From: JANQMX01 sp965247175
Lineage (GTDB): Bacteria > Pseudomonadota > Alphaproteobacteria > Kiloniellales > DSM-21159
Assembly: GCA_965247175.1 (NCBI GenBank)
Contig: OZ252006.1
Span: 4,588,001-4,652,000 of the forward strand
Reading direction: 5' to 3'
Length of the DNA: 64,000 bases
The position numbers and the translations under genes were made by a program. The notes under the pieces are model-generated. The model did no database searches. It saw only the letters and a program-made list of their open reading frames with translations, and was not told the origin of the DNA. Positions 44,723 to 53,664 of the stretch are shown here, one piece after another; within the stretch, counting starts at the first letter, position 1; each line of letters starts with the position of its first letter.

Positions 44723-46656
44723 ATGGCCCGTGAAGCCACCTTTGGCCGCCGCTTTCTTCCCCGTTTCCAGGCTCCCGTCTGGACACGGCGCCTGTTCGAT
44801 TGGGCCGAGGGGTTGGTCGATCCCTTCATCGAGCCCAAGGATAATCCGCCCGCCAGCTTCTGGGGTTTCGTGCTGAGCCACTTGAGGCCCTACCGCCGCG
44901 TCCTGGCGATCGCTGCCGTGGCCGGCATGTGTGCGGCCCTTCTTGAGACCGGACTGGTGTACTACGCCGGTTATCTGGTCGATAGCATGGAGCGAATTGG
45001 GCCCGACGGTTTCCTCTCGGCCCATGGCCTGGAATTGCTGCTGGTCGCCTGCGCCATCCTCTTGGTGCGGCCGCTCTTCGTCATCGTCCACATCGGACTC
45101 CTAAGCCACGGCATGTCGGTCAACCTGGTGGAGCAGATCCGTTGGCGCGCCCACTGCCACTTGCTCGGCCAGTCGATCGGCTTCTTCCAGAACGACTATG
45201 CTGGCCGCATCGCCAACCGGGTGATGCAGACGTCGCCGGCCATCGAGGACTCCGCCTACATGGCGTTGGAGGCGATCTGGTACGCCTCGATCTATTTCCT
45301 TGGCGCGGCCATCGTGCTGGCCGGGGCCGACTGGCGCCTGGTCGTCCCGCTCCTGGTCTGGGTGGCGCTCTACGTCTGGCTGCTCGGTACCCTCATCCCG
45401 CAGATCGGCGAGGCCTCGCGCCGCAACTCAGAGTCTCGCTCCCTGGTCACCGGGCGCATCGTCGATGCCTACACCAACATGGAGACGGTGAAGCTCTTCG
45501 CCCACGCGGAGCGGGAGAAAGCCTTCGCCAAGTCCGCCATGCGGGTGCACCGCCTGCGCTTCTCCCGTCTGCTGCGGTTGATGAGCCTGATGACCGCCAG
45601 CTTGGCGCTGATCAACGGCGTGCTGATGGTCTGCACCGTGGGGCTCGCCATCTGGCTGTGGAGCGCAGGGGAGAGCAGTATCGGCACCGTGGCCGCGGCG
45701 GCGGCGCTGACCACGCGGCTCGTCTTCATGACCGGTTGGATCATGTGGGTGACGTCCCAGCTGTTCCAGAATGCCGGTATCGTGCAGGAGGGGATGGAGA
45801 CGATTTGTCAGCCCCACCAAATCCGTGACGAGGCGGGCACTCCCGACCTTGCCGTGAGCGCTGGCGCCCTGCGCTTCGAGGACGTGCATCACCACTACGG
45901 CAAGGGTGCGGGTGGGCTCGACGGCGTCGATCTTGCCATCGCCCCCGGTGAGCGGCTCGGTCTGGTCGGCCGCTCGGGCGCCGGCAAGTCGACCTTGATC
46001 GGTCTCCTGCTGCGCTTCCACGAGCGCGAGGGCGGCCACATCCTGATCGACGGCCAGGCGGTCGACCAGGTGACCCAAAGCTCGCTGCGCCGGCAGATCG
46101 CGGTGGTGACGCAGGACACCTCGCTGCTGCATCGCTCGGTGCGCGACAACATCCTCTATGGCCAGCCCGGGGCGAGCCAAGAAGAGGTGGAACGCGCCGC
46201 ACGCCGGGTCTCTGCCATGACTTCATCCTGGAGCTGGAAGATCCGACCGGGCGCAAAGGCTACGACGCCCATGTCGGCGAGCGTGGCGTGAAGCTCTCGG
46301 GCGGCCAGCGGCAGCGCATCGCGTTGGCCCGCGCCGTGCTGAAGGACGCCCCCATCCTGGTGCTCGACGAGGCGACCTCGGCGTTGGACTCCGAGGCGGA
46401 AGCCGAGATCCAGGAGGCGCTGGAGACCCTGATGGTCGGTAAGACGGTGATCGCGATCGCCCACCGCCTCTCGACCCTCCGACGCATGGACCGCATCGTG
46501 GTGCTTGACGACGGGCACATCGCCGAAGAGGGCACTCACGAGCAGCTCCTGGCCATGGACGGCCTCTATGCCGGCTTCTGGCGACGCCAGTCCGGCGGCT
46601 TCATCCGCACGGAAGAGGAGGAGGCGGCACAAGCGCCGGAGCGGGCTGCAGAGTAG
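44723..46656 (+). pseudogene. ABC exporter (fused TM-ATPase, MsbA/HlyB type), frameshifted
   Basis: This is a type I exporter half-transporter of about 644 residues if intact: a six-TM domain (about 50-340), then a nucleotide-binding domain with Walker A GRSGAGKST, signature LSGGQRQR and Walker B ILVLDEATSALD. A single missing C near 46217 (GTCTCTGCCATGAC here, GTCTCTGCCCATGAC in the repeat copy at 49174-49852) shifts the frame between the Q-loop and the signature, ending the first frame at 46291. The second frame (46288-46656) holds the signature and Walker B. Either the gene is dead or the base is a sequencing error. The upstream portion is otherwise intact. Confidence 0.85.
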
Positions 46657-46667
46657 ACGAGGGGAGT
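45978..46667 (+). repeat. Direct repeat copy A (690 bp, 3' end of ABC exporter)
   Basis: This block is near-identical to 49174-49863, beginning GCGCCGGCAAGTCGACC in the Walker A region and ending at GGGGAGT just after the stop codon. Each copy carries a different 1-base indel, so the lengths match. It is in direct orientation with copy B. Confidence 0.93.
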
Positions 46668-46976
46668 GGGGTGCCTCCGCTCCGTACCACATGGGTTTTG
46701 CGCTCTTAAAAGTCGACGACAACATCTTCGCACCGCCCTTGATCGTGGCATCAATGTTGTCGGCGGACTCGATGGCTTTACCGACCGAATAACCTTTGTA
46801 GGCTCCACGGCTTCAAGGTGTGACGTGTCTGGAGGTTTCTCGGTTGAAGCCTTTATGCTTCTTGTTGGCCTGGACTTGTTTGCGAAACAACTCGAAGCTC
46901 ACGAGAGTCGAGATACCCCAGCCTAAAGTCGCGCCCCATGACCTTCAATGTATTAGATAACACAGCCACTTGCCGG
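46668..46976. other. Gap with possible decayed coding remnant
   Basis: No intact gene is present. On the minus strand one frame has protein-like stretches (GYSVGKAIESADNIDATIKG; FELFRKQVQANKKHKGFN) interrupted by a TGA, suggesting a broken gene brought in with the neighbouring lower-GC segment. Confidence 0.35.
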
Positions 46977-47156
46977 CTAACTATCGTTCTCACCAATCAC
47001 ATTCCATACTGTAACAAGAATCCATTCATTGCCGTCGCTTTTGTAGTTTGAGCCAATGGCACCTGCTTTCACACGCTGCTGTACCTCTCGATCCATATCG
47101 ACGGAAAGGTACTTCGCCATCGAAAATCGCTCGGTTGTGGTGACTGTACCTGGCAT
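46977..47156 (-). CDS. Small 59-residue protein downstream of the lipoprotein gene
   Basis: A complete 60-codon frame starts at ATG 47156, 8 bases after GGGGAG, and ends with TAG at 46977. The product (starting MPGTVTTTERFSMAKYLSVD, ending VIGENDS) is soluble and slightly acidic. It follows the lipoprotein stop by 41 bp on the same strand and shares its lower GC, so the two are probably one operon. I do not recognise it. Confidence 0.6.
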   Translation of the reverse strand: MPGTVTTTERFSMAKYLSVDMDREVQQRVKAGAIGSNYKSDGNEWILVTVWNVIGENDS

Positions 47157-47197
47157 AACTTTGCTCCCCTATTCACCACACGTTACAATGCTTCGTA

Positions 47198-48589
47198 TCA
47201 CATCAACGCACTTCTCCAAGCAACTAGCGTCATCTCATCCTTATTTCCAAGAACAACCATCTGTTGCAGAAGTTGGCGCGCGGTATCACCGTTCTGCTCT
47301 CTGAGATTCTGAGGGTCGCGGGCCTCAATCGCCTCCTGAACGAGAGACGTTAAGGCGACCGGAGGCTTCTTAATCAGTGTGATCGCGCGATCATCAGGAA
47401 GAGTTTGGATCTTCTTCAGTAGAGCACCAACGAGATTTTGTGATTGGGTAACGCTGGCAACGCCGGAAATCTCTCTTTCTACATCCCTTTGTAGTAATGT
47501 CAGACATTGAAACACCAAGCTCTGATAGATCTCGAGATTTGTGTTGGTCTTGAAAATCTTGTCAAATTCCTGAGTGGCAACCGCGATGCATGCTTCTCTT
47601 ATGTATTTCTTTTGGAGTGTCCCTGTTACTATGGTCTCGACTGTTTTTGCGATTTGCTCGGTTGATGCATCGTTCAGACGGTCGCGCGTGTTATTAGAGC
47701 CGAACTGGCCGCTTCCGCTGGCTGCTGCTGCTGAACTCGCGAGCGCAGAGTCAAGCTGCTTGGCCACTTCCAGCTCCACGCGCCGGGTTTCTGCCAATTG
47801 CTTCTCAGCAAGCTCAACCGAGTTCTCGCGCGTCTGAAGCTCAGTCTCTTTTTCTTTTATTGCGCGATCCTTCGATTCAATCTGGGATTGTATGGCTGCC
47901 TTTTCGGCATCTTCCTCAGCCTTATTGCGTTCTGACTGCAGTTTGCCCCTTTCAGTCACAAGTGTTTCAAGTTCTGATTTTGCCTTGTCGCGTCGTCGGG
48001 TTGCATCATTGAGCTGTTCCTGATTGCGCTTCGACAGCTCTTGTATACGTTCAAGTGCTTCGGCGCTGGAGACCATTGACGCCGCCGCCTGGGCGTTCGC
48101 CGAGCCGGAGAGGATCGCCTGCTGCGCGACTATTGCACCCGTCAGCTGCTCTACGGCGACGACAGTGGCAGTAAGATCCTGGCTGCGCGCCAGCAAGAGC
48201 ATGACCTGAGGTTCGGAGAGTTGCCCTGAATAGTAAGCTTCGCATACACGATAGAGTGCATCACGCATCAGCGTAATTGACTGCGTCCTCAGACCAATGC
48301 TCGCAGCTGATGTCGTCAAAGCGCTGGCGAGCGATGCCGCTCCTTTTCCGGGTGCACCCCCACTTACGCCCAGTGAGGCCGCGACCGCCGAAAGCGCGTC
48401 TGGACTCGGCTCCGCACAAACGTGTTCGCCTTTCGCGAATACCAGCCGTTGTTTGGCATCAAGATGAATTGCTGTTCCGCTTTCCTCGCTGTTAGCTGGC
48501 AACGATGAGCGACGGCTGATGGACTCAAAGTTCGCGCAGCCTGAACCGAGCATGGCAACTAACAACACCAAGCACACAGGTTGCTTCAT
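47198..48589 (-). CDS. Lipoprotein with long coiled coil, unknown family
   Basis: The 463-residue protein has a lipoprotein-type signal (KQPVCLVLLVAMLGSGC, lipidated Cys near residue 18). An Ala/Ser-rich domain follows, then a long charged coiled coil (roughly 180-270; KRNQEQLNDATRRRDKAKSE) and a C-terminal helical domain. A GGGAGGGAG site directly precedes ATG 48589, deciding against the upstream codon at 48619. Local GC is near 50 percent, well below the flanks, and the codon use differs (many AT-ending codons), pointing to horizontal transfer. It lies between two copies of an ABC-gene fragment. It is probably anchored in the periplasm. Confidence 0.72.
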   Translation of the reverse strand: MKQPVCLVLLVAMLGSGCANFESISRRSSLPANSEESGTAIHLDAKQRLVFAKGEHVCAEPSPDALSAVAASLGVSGGAPGKGAASLASALTTSAASIGLRTQSITLMRDALYRVCEAYYSGQLSEPQVMLLLARSQDLTATVVAVEQLTGAIVAQQAILSGSANAQAAASMVSSAEALERIQELSKRNQEQLNDATRRRDKAKSELETLVTERGKLQSERNKAEEDAEKAAIQSQIESKDRAIKEKETELQTRENSVELAEKQLAETRRVELEVAKQLDSALASSAAAASGSGQFGSNNTRDRLNDASTEQIAKTVETIVTGTLQKKYIREACIAVATQEFDKIFKTNTNLEIYQSLVFQCLTLLQRDVEREISGVASVTQSQNLVGALLKKIQTLPDDRAITLIKKPPVALTSLVQEAIEARDPQNLREQNGDTARQLLQQMVVLGNKDEMTLVAWRSALM

Positions 48590-48825
48590 ATCTCCCTCCC
48601 AATAGCCGCGCGTGTTCAAATTGCATCATCGCTATAGCTTTCCCCTCTTTCTGTGAGGGTGACTTTGCCTACTTACCATAATGTAACTGAGAGCTTCGAC
48701 TTTCGCGAGCGCTTTGTTTGACCTTACAGCCACAATGATCCCGTATTTGCCGATAACGTCGCTCAAACTTCCAAATGACCTTGCTCGCATGGCTGATAGG
48801 ATAGGAGCGACTGCTACTCAGTCTC

Positions 48826-49173
48826 CTGCGGCGGCTCCGGTTCGCGATGGAGGAGAGTGCGGTTGCCCGAGTGCTAGAGCAGCCAGGCAGGATCTTGCGC
48901 TTTCTGTTCCGTTCCAGCAGCTTGAGTCGGCAAGCCTTCCGTTTCTAGGTTGAGCTCTGAACCGAAGAGCGCCTACGTGATCAACCTCGCATGGCGTTTC
49001 GGAAGCTCGGAGTGGGCTGCCCGAAGATGAGCCTTCGTCACGGCCATCTGCTGCAGGGGCTTGGCGCCGTAGCCGGGGAAGAAGCCGCTTACGGCCGATG
49101 GCGCAGGTCTCGGCGTAGCCCAGGATGGCGACGAACAATTCCCCAATGCCAACCAGGGTGGTGAGGTGTTCAG
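48826..49173 (-). pseudogene. Decayed C-terminal remnant of the Tat-exported binding-protein-like gene
   Basis: The sequence aligns along its length with 50537-50880, the 3' (C-terminal) half of the gene at 50532-51116, in the same orientation, with many substitutions and indels that destroy the frame. Matching landmarks include CCGGTTCGC near the start, GCAGCCAGG, CACGGCCATCTGCTGCAGGGGCTTGGCGCC-like text and GACGAACAA near the end. It stops abruptly at the junction with the ABC fragment at 49174. Confidence 0.8.
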
Positions 49174-49852
49174 GCGCCGGCAAGTCGACCTTGATCGGTC
49201 TCCTGCTGCGCTTCCACGAGCGCGAGGGCGGCCACATCCTGATCGACGGCCAGCAGTCGACCAGGTGACCCAAGGCTCGCTGCGGCGGCACATCGCGGTG
49301 GTGACGCAGGACACCTCGCTGCTGCACCGCTCGGTGCGCGACAACATCCTCTATGGCCAGCCCGAGGCGAGCCAAGAGGAGGTGGAACGCGCCGCACGCC
49401 GGGTCTCTGCCCATGACTTCATCCTGGAGCTGGAAGATCCGACCGGGCGCAAAGGCTACGACGCCCATGTCGGCGAGCGTGGCGTGAAGCTCTCGGGCGG
49501 CCAGCGGCAGCGCATCGCGTTGGCCCGCGCCGTGCTGAAGGACGCCCCCATCCTGGTGCTCGACGAGGCGACCTCGGCGTTGGACTCCGAGGCGGAAGCC
49601 GAGATCCAGGAGGCGCTGGAGACCCTGATGGTCGGCAAGACGGTGATCGCGATCGCTCACCGCCTCTCGACCCTCCGGCGCATGGACCGCATCGTGGTGC
49701 TTGACGACGGGCACATCGCCGAGCAGGGCACCCACGAACAGCTCCTCGCTATGGACGGCCTCTATGCAGGTTTCTGGCGGCGCCAGTCGGGCGGCTTCAT
49801 CCGCACGGAAGAGGAAGAGGCGGCACAAGCGCCGGAGCGGGCTGCGGAGTAG
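49174..49852 (+). pseudogene. 5'-truncated ABC exporter fragment (direct repeat copy B)
   Basis: This is the second copy of the exporter's 3' end (repeat extends to 49863), starting inside Walker A. A 1-base loss near 49250 (GGCCAGCAGTCGAC versus GGCCAGGCGGTCGAC) shifts the frame early, but the stretch from there on is open and, unlike copy A, has the correct frame through RVSAHDFILELEDP, LSGGQRQR and ILVLDEATSALD. With no TM domain and no proper Walker A, it cannot act as a transporter by itself. Confidence 0.88.
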
Positions 49853-49990
49853 GCTAGGGGAGTCCTAGAGGCTCTTCTGCGAAAGGCTCATTTGGGCTGC
49901 AATCCTTCTTGACGACGGCGGGGTGAGATTGCGAATAGTCCGCATTCTTAATGATGACATCATCATCTCGGTCGGAAGGGGAGAACCGCA

Positions 49991-50494
49991 ATGCCGATGC
50001 CGTTGAATGCGCAGGTTGCTGACGCGCTCAATCGACAGGTCAACAACGAGCTCAAGGCCAGCCATGTCTATCGCGCTATGGCCGCCTACTTCGATGCGCA
50101 GGACCTGCCGGGCTTCGCCAGTTGGTTTCGCGGCCACGCGGCCGAAGAGGTGGGCCACGCCATGCGGCTCTACGACCATCTTGTGAAGCGCGATGCGCGG
50201 GTCGAGCTGAGCGGCATCGATCAACCACCTAAGGACTACGTCTCCGCTGAAGCTGCGGTCGCGGCCGCGCTCGATATGGAGACCGAAGTGACTGGGCAGA
50301 TCAACGCCCTCTTCGAAGTCGCTCACGAGAACAAGGAGTATGGCAGTCAGCCGGTGCTGCATTGGTTCTTGGAGGAGCAGGTGCAGGAGGAAGATCTTTT
50401 CCGCCGCTTGCTCGACCAGGTGAAGGCGGCCGAGGACAGCCGCTGGCACCTCCTCATGCTCGACCAGGAACTGGCAGGTCGCCAAGGGGACTAG
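49991..50494 (+). CDS. Ferritin (non-heme, FtnA-like)
   Basis: The 167-residue four-helix ferritin has its ferroxidase ligands at the expected places. The first-helix Glu is in NNELKASHVY, Glu/His are in AEEVGHAMRL and the third-helix Glu is in ALDMETEVTGQI, with further acidic residues in LEEQVQEEDLF. It stores iron in a 24-mer shell in the cytoplasm. A strong GGAAGGGGAG site lies before the start. It sits between the ABC fragment and the binding-protein-like gene. I see no clear Fur box upstream. Confidence 0.93.
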   Translation: MPMPLNAQVADALNRQVNNELKASHVYRAMAAYFDAQDLPGFASWFRGHAAEEVGHAMRLYDHLVKRDARVELSGIDQPPKDYVSAEAAVAAALDMETEVTGQINALFEVAHENKEYGSQPVLHWFLEEQVQEEDLFRRLLDQVKAAEDSRWHLLMLDQELAGRQGD

Positions 50495-50531
50495 GGGACC
50501 TGGCGGAGCGCCTAGAGATCGAAGGCCGATT

Positions 50532-51116
50532 TCACTGCTGTGCCAGCGGTTCCGGTTCGCCGTTGAGGAAGGCGCGACTGCCCGGGTGCCAGGGCAGCCA
50601 GGCGGCGCCTTCCGCTGTGGCGGCTTGAGTCGCTGTTCCCCCGGTCTCAGGCATCAGTCGTGAGCCGAAGAGGGCCTCCGTGATCAGCCAGGCGTGACGT
50701 TTGGGCAACTCCGCGTGGGCCACCAGCAGGTATGCCTCCATCTCAGCCAGCCGCTGCAGAGGCTGAGCTCCGTAGGGAGCGAAGACGCCGGCCCCGGTGG
50801 CCATGGCGAAAGCCTCGTCGCGGCCCAGCACCGTGACGAACAACTGCCCGGTGCCGAGCAGGCTCGCGAGGCGTTCTGGATGCGGCGCTCGTGCCACCCG
50901 CGCCTTGGCTTCGGGCAGGTGCTCGGCCAAGACGGCGACTGCCGTCTGGGCCAGGGCGTAGGTCTCCGGGTCGGCCTTGTGGCAGCCGATCAGGAGATGC
51001 GCCTGGCGGTAGATGTCCCAATGGCGGTAGGGCGTGTGGCCGGTGAGCAGCAAGCTCGCACCGGCCAGCAGAACCGCCCGTCCCAGAAACGCCCGCCGCG
51101 TGTTAGGCCGGTTCAC
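50532..51116 (-). CDS. Tat-exported periplasmic binding-protein-like protein (TAXI/NMT1-like)
   Basis: This 194-residue protein has a twin-arginine signal (TRRAFLGRAVLLAGASLLL, residues 6-24), so it is exported folded. The body (LLIGCHKADPETYALAQTAV, ERLASLLGTGQLFVTVLGRD, PYGAQPLQRLAEMEAYLLVA) resembles half of a TAXI/NMT1-type solute-binding fold but is too short for a full two-lobe protein. The start overlaps the acetamidase stop by 4 bp, so the two are translationally coupled and probably work on one substrate in the periplasm. A decayed partial copy lies at 48826-49173. Confidence 0.7.
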   Translation of the reverse strand: MNRPNTRRAFLGRAVLLAGASLLLTGHTPYRHWDIYRQAHLLIGCHKADPETYALAQTAVAVLAEHLPEAKARVARAPHPERLASLLGTGQLFVTVLGRDEAFAMATGAGVFAPYGAQPLQRLAEMEAYLLVAHAELPKRHAWLITEALFGSRLMPETGGTATQAATAEGAAWLPWHPGSRAFLNGEPEPLAQQ

Positions 51117-52393
51117 TCCTCGAAGACGTCCAGGTTGAGCACCGCGGTCATCACGAAGTTCGGCACGTCCACCACCTGGCCCACGCGCAGGTCGACGGCG
51201 ACGCTGGCCAGGATGTAGGCCTGCTCGGAAGTCAGACCATGCTCACGCTGGATGTAGGCGATCATCTTGATCAGGGCATCGCGCGCGGCAAGCGTCAGAT
51301 CCTCGGAGAGGTTCTCCAGGCCCGCGATTTCTTCGGCGTCGATGTAGCTGTGGGTCGGCGGGATGGTCCCGGCGTCCTTCAGCGGAAGGCCGATGGTTTG
51401 ATAGAAGCGCGAGGGCTCCATGCGCTTGATCTGGTCGCCGCCCTCCACTTCTGGACCTTGAATGACGGCGCCTTGGCCCTTGCGGATTTCGGTGGTCAGG
51501 GTCACCACGCCGCCCATCTCGATGGCTGTGCCGGAGACCTCGCCGTCGCCCTGCGCGAAGTGCAGGTCGCCGACGAAGAGGCCGCAGCCGTCGACAAAGC
51601 AGGGAAACAGCATGGTGGTGCCGACCTGCATCTGCTGCACGTCCATGTTGCCGCCGTTCTCCCGCGGCGGGATGGTGCGCAGGCAGTCGTCCTTATGGCT
51701 GCCCTGAGGGCCGCAGACGGCCGTCGGCAGGGCGCCGGTCGGCTCCGGCGGCAGGGCGACACCGCCGGCCGCGGCAAGCGCCGCTTCCCGCGCCTTCCAG
51801 GCCTGCACCTCCGGCTCGCCCGGCAGCACGCCGACCGAGCCCATAAAGGCCTCGTAGGGGATCTTGATGCCCGGCATGTCGTCGGAGACGGCGTCGAGCC
51901 GCGACAGCCGCCAGTTCACCAGATAGGGTTCGGTATAGAGGTCGCGCAGGAAGCCGAAGCCCGGCACGATCACCGTATAGCCGTACTGGTCTGGCTCGAT
52001 GTCCATCAGCGTCACGGCCAGCACGTCTCCACGCTCCGCCCCTTCGATGTAGACCGGTCCGGTCATGGGATGCACCAGGCTGAGATCGAGGGCGGCAAGG
52101 TCGTCGGCGTTGGAGTCCAGGGTCAGGTCGGAGTCCAGTGCATCCCGCGTGTGCAGCACGATGACATCGCCCGGCTTGGCCCGGGCCGCCGGCGGGATTT
52201 CCGGATGGAAGCGGTTGAAGCAGTTGGGGTCTTGGGCGCAGTGGTCGCCCTGTTTGTCGACCACCACGCGGGTCTGCCAGGTGACCTCCGTGGTGTCGGC
52301 CAGGGCGGTGGCGGTGCCGGCAAGACTGCCTGCGGCCGTCCCTGCCGCCAGCAGCGCGATCGCCGAAAGGGCACGTCGGATAGGGTGCGTCAT
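51113..52393 (-). CDS. Exported acetamidase/formamidase-family protein
   Basis: The 426-residue member of the FmdA/AmdA family has an N-terminal Sec-type signal (ALSAIALLAAGTAAGSLAG, cleaved near ALA-DT). Family landmarks are FHPEIPPAARAKPGDVIVLH, HPMTGPVYIEGAERGDVLAV, GGNMDVQQMQVGTT and GDLHFAQGDGEV; in the family these shape the amide-hydrolysing metal site. A periplasmic location is unusual, since classical acetamidases are cytoplasmic. ATG 52393 has AAGGAGG 7 bases upstream. It is coupled to the binding-protein-like gene downstream. The segment 51947-52214 is directly repeated at 57961-58228. Confidence 0.88.
   Translation of the reverse strand: MTHPIRRALSAIALLAAGTAAGSLAGTATALADTTEVTWQTRVVVDKQGDHCAQDPNCFNRFHPEIPPAARAKPGDVIVLHTRDALDSDLTLDSNADDLAALDLSLVHPMTGPVYIEGAERGDVLAVTLMDIEPDQYGYTVIVPGFGFLRDLYTEPYLVNWRLSRLDAVSDDMPGIKIPYEAFMGSVGVLPGEPEVQAWKAREAALAAAGGVALPPEPTGALPTAVCGPQGSHKDDCLRTIPPRENGGNMDVQQMQVGTTMLFPCFVDGCGLFVGDLHFAQGDGEVSGTAIEMGGVVTLTTEIRKGQGAVIQGPEVEGGDQIKRMEPSRFYQTIGLPLKDAGTIPPTHSYIDAEEIAGLENLSEDLTLAARDALIKMIAYIQREHGLTSEQAYILASVAVDLRVGQVVDVPNFVMTAVLNLDVFEE
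51947..52214 (+). repeat. Direct repeat copy 1 (inside acetamidase gene)
   Basis: These 268 bases match 57961-58228 at roughly nine positions in ten, in the same orientation. The copy here lies in the intact gene; the other is decayed. The two flank the AraC-RND module. Confidence 0.9.
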
Positions 52394-52533
52394 GGTGGGG
52401 CCTCCTTGCACGGTCGTTCTTGCTGTTCCTCCCGTTGTCTAGACGATGACGGGAAATGCGCGACTTGGCCAGCGCCTTGTCTGGCGGTGCGGCCTCGCGT
52501 TGACTTTCAGGCCGGGGGCGCAGGGGCTAAGTG

Positions 52534-53580
52534 CTATCCGCGTTGCCGTCGGAACTGTGAAGGGGACAGTCCTGTCCAGCGCTTGAAGGCTCGGCGGAAC
52601 GCGCGGTCATCGGAATAGCCGACCAGGGTCCCGATTGTGGCAATCGAAATCGTCGGGTCGTTGAGCAGGGCCTTCGCGTTCGAAGCACGCGCTTCGTCGA
52701 GCATAGCTTGCAATGTGGTGTCTATCGTTGCCGCAATGCGCTGGGCGCTGCGCAGGCTCAACCCGGCGCGCTGGGCGACCGTCGTGGCGTTGTAGTCGCC
52801 GCGCGACGCGCCGGCGACGATAGCTTGGCGCAGACGAACAACTGCAGGGGACGGCGCTTCCGCCCCCAGCCGGTTGAGCACCATCCTGAAGTGAGTCTCG
52901 ACAAAGGCGAAGAGCTGCGCGTTTCGGCCACAAACCGGCTTCGACATAGCCTCGATGGGAAAGGCGATTGCGTTCTCCGCGCTCCCGAAAGTGACCGGTG
53001 TCTTGAAGAAGGCCTCGTAGTTCTCCACGGCACCCAGCGGCCGATATGCGAGTTCTATCCGCGACGGCGCCTCTCGAATGCGCAGGACTTCGCGGATGAG
53101 ACGGACTGTCAATGCGACGCCGACTTCTGCCGTTCGTCCTTGGTCGATGTTGTCGGTGGGATGATATCCGCGCAGAACCGCCTCGCTGGCCCCCTCGACC
53201 AGCCTGATTTCGAGACGGTCGCCCAGGACGCGCTGGTTCTGCACAATGAAGCCGAGCGCTTCGCGGAGGTCGGATGCGAATTGCGCTCCGTGTGCAAGCC
53301 CGCCAAGTGCCGAGAAGGGCGCGCCGCGCGCGGCTTCGAGAGTAATGGTGACATCGGCCGGCGCCCGCGCCACCAAAGCGCGCCACAGGCGCGGCACGAT
53401 CTCATCCGGTAGACGGGCCTCAGGATCACCAAGCGCCGGCCCGTGCAAGCCAGTGACCTCCTCGATCTCCGTCATCGTCATGCCTTGCGACATTGCGAAG
53501 GCGACAGTGGTCGAAACAACACTGATATGGTGTGCCGCGCCCGCCCTTCTGGCGTCTTCTGTCCGGTCTTGGGCAGTCAT
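52534..53580 (-). CDS. AraC-family transcriptional regulator
   Basis: The 348-residue regulator has an N-terminal arabinose-binding/OruR-type ligand domain (about 20-220; LGGLAHGAQFASDLREALGF, AYRPLGAVENYEAF) and a C-terminal double helix-turn-helix. In the latter, NATTVAQRAGLSLRSAQR and ISIATIGTLVGYSDDRAFRR are the two recognition units, followed by FKRWTGLSPSQFRR. It is divergent from the RND efflux genes by about 85 bp, so it most likely controls them and itself. Confidence 0.92.
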   Translation of the reverse strand: MTAQDRTEDARRAGAAHHISVVSTTVAFAMSQGMTMTEIEEVTGLHGPALGDPEARLPDEIVPRLWRALVARAPADVTITLEAARGAPFSALGGLAHGAQFASDLREALGFIVQNQRVLGDRLEIRLVEGASEAVLRGYHPTDNIDQGRTAEVGVALTVRLIREVLRIREAPSRIELAYRPLGAVENYEAFFKTPVTFGSAENAIAFPIEAMSKPVCGRNAQLFAFVETHFRMVLNRLGAEAPSPAVVRLRQAIVAGASRGDYNATTVAQRAGLSLRSAQRIAATIDTTLQAMLDEARASNAKALLNDPTISIATIGTLVGYSDDRAFRRAFKRWTGLSPSQFRRQRG

Positions 53581-53664
53581 GGTCCTGTCTCGCTCCGCAG
53601 TTCGGCTCTACCATCGCACCCTTGTGGGATGAGGCATAACTGCATGGAAATGCAAGGCTTACGG

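Noticed and set aside
48826..49863. Insertion sequence at the ABC-fragment junction
   Set aside because: No transposase, terminal inverted repeats or target-site duplication seen; the junction is explained by tandem duplication.
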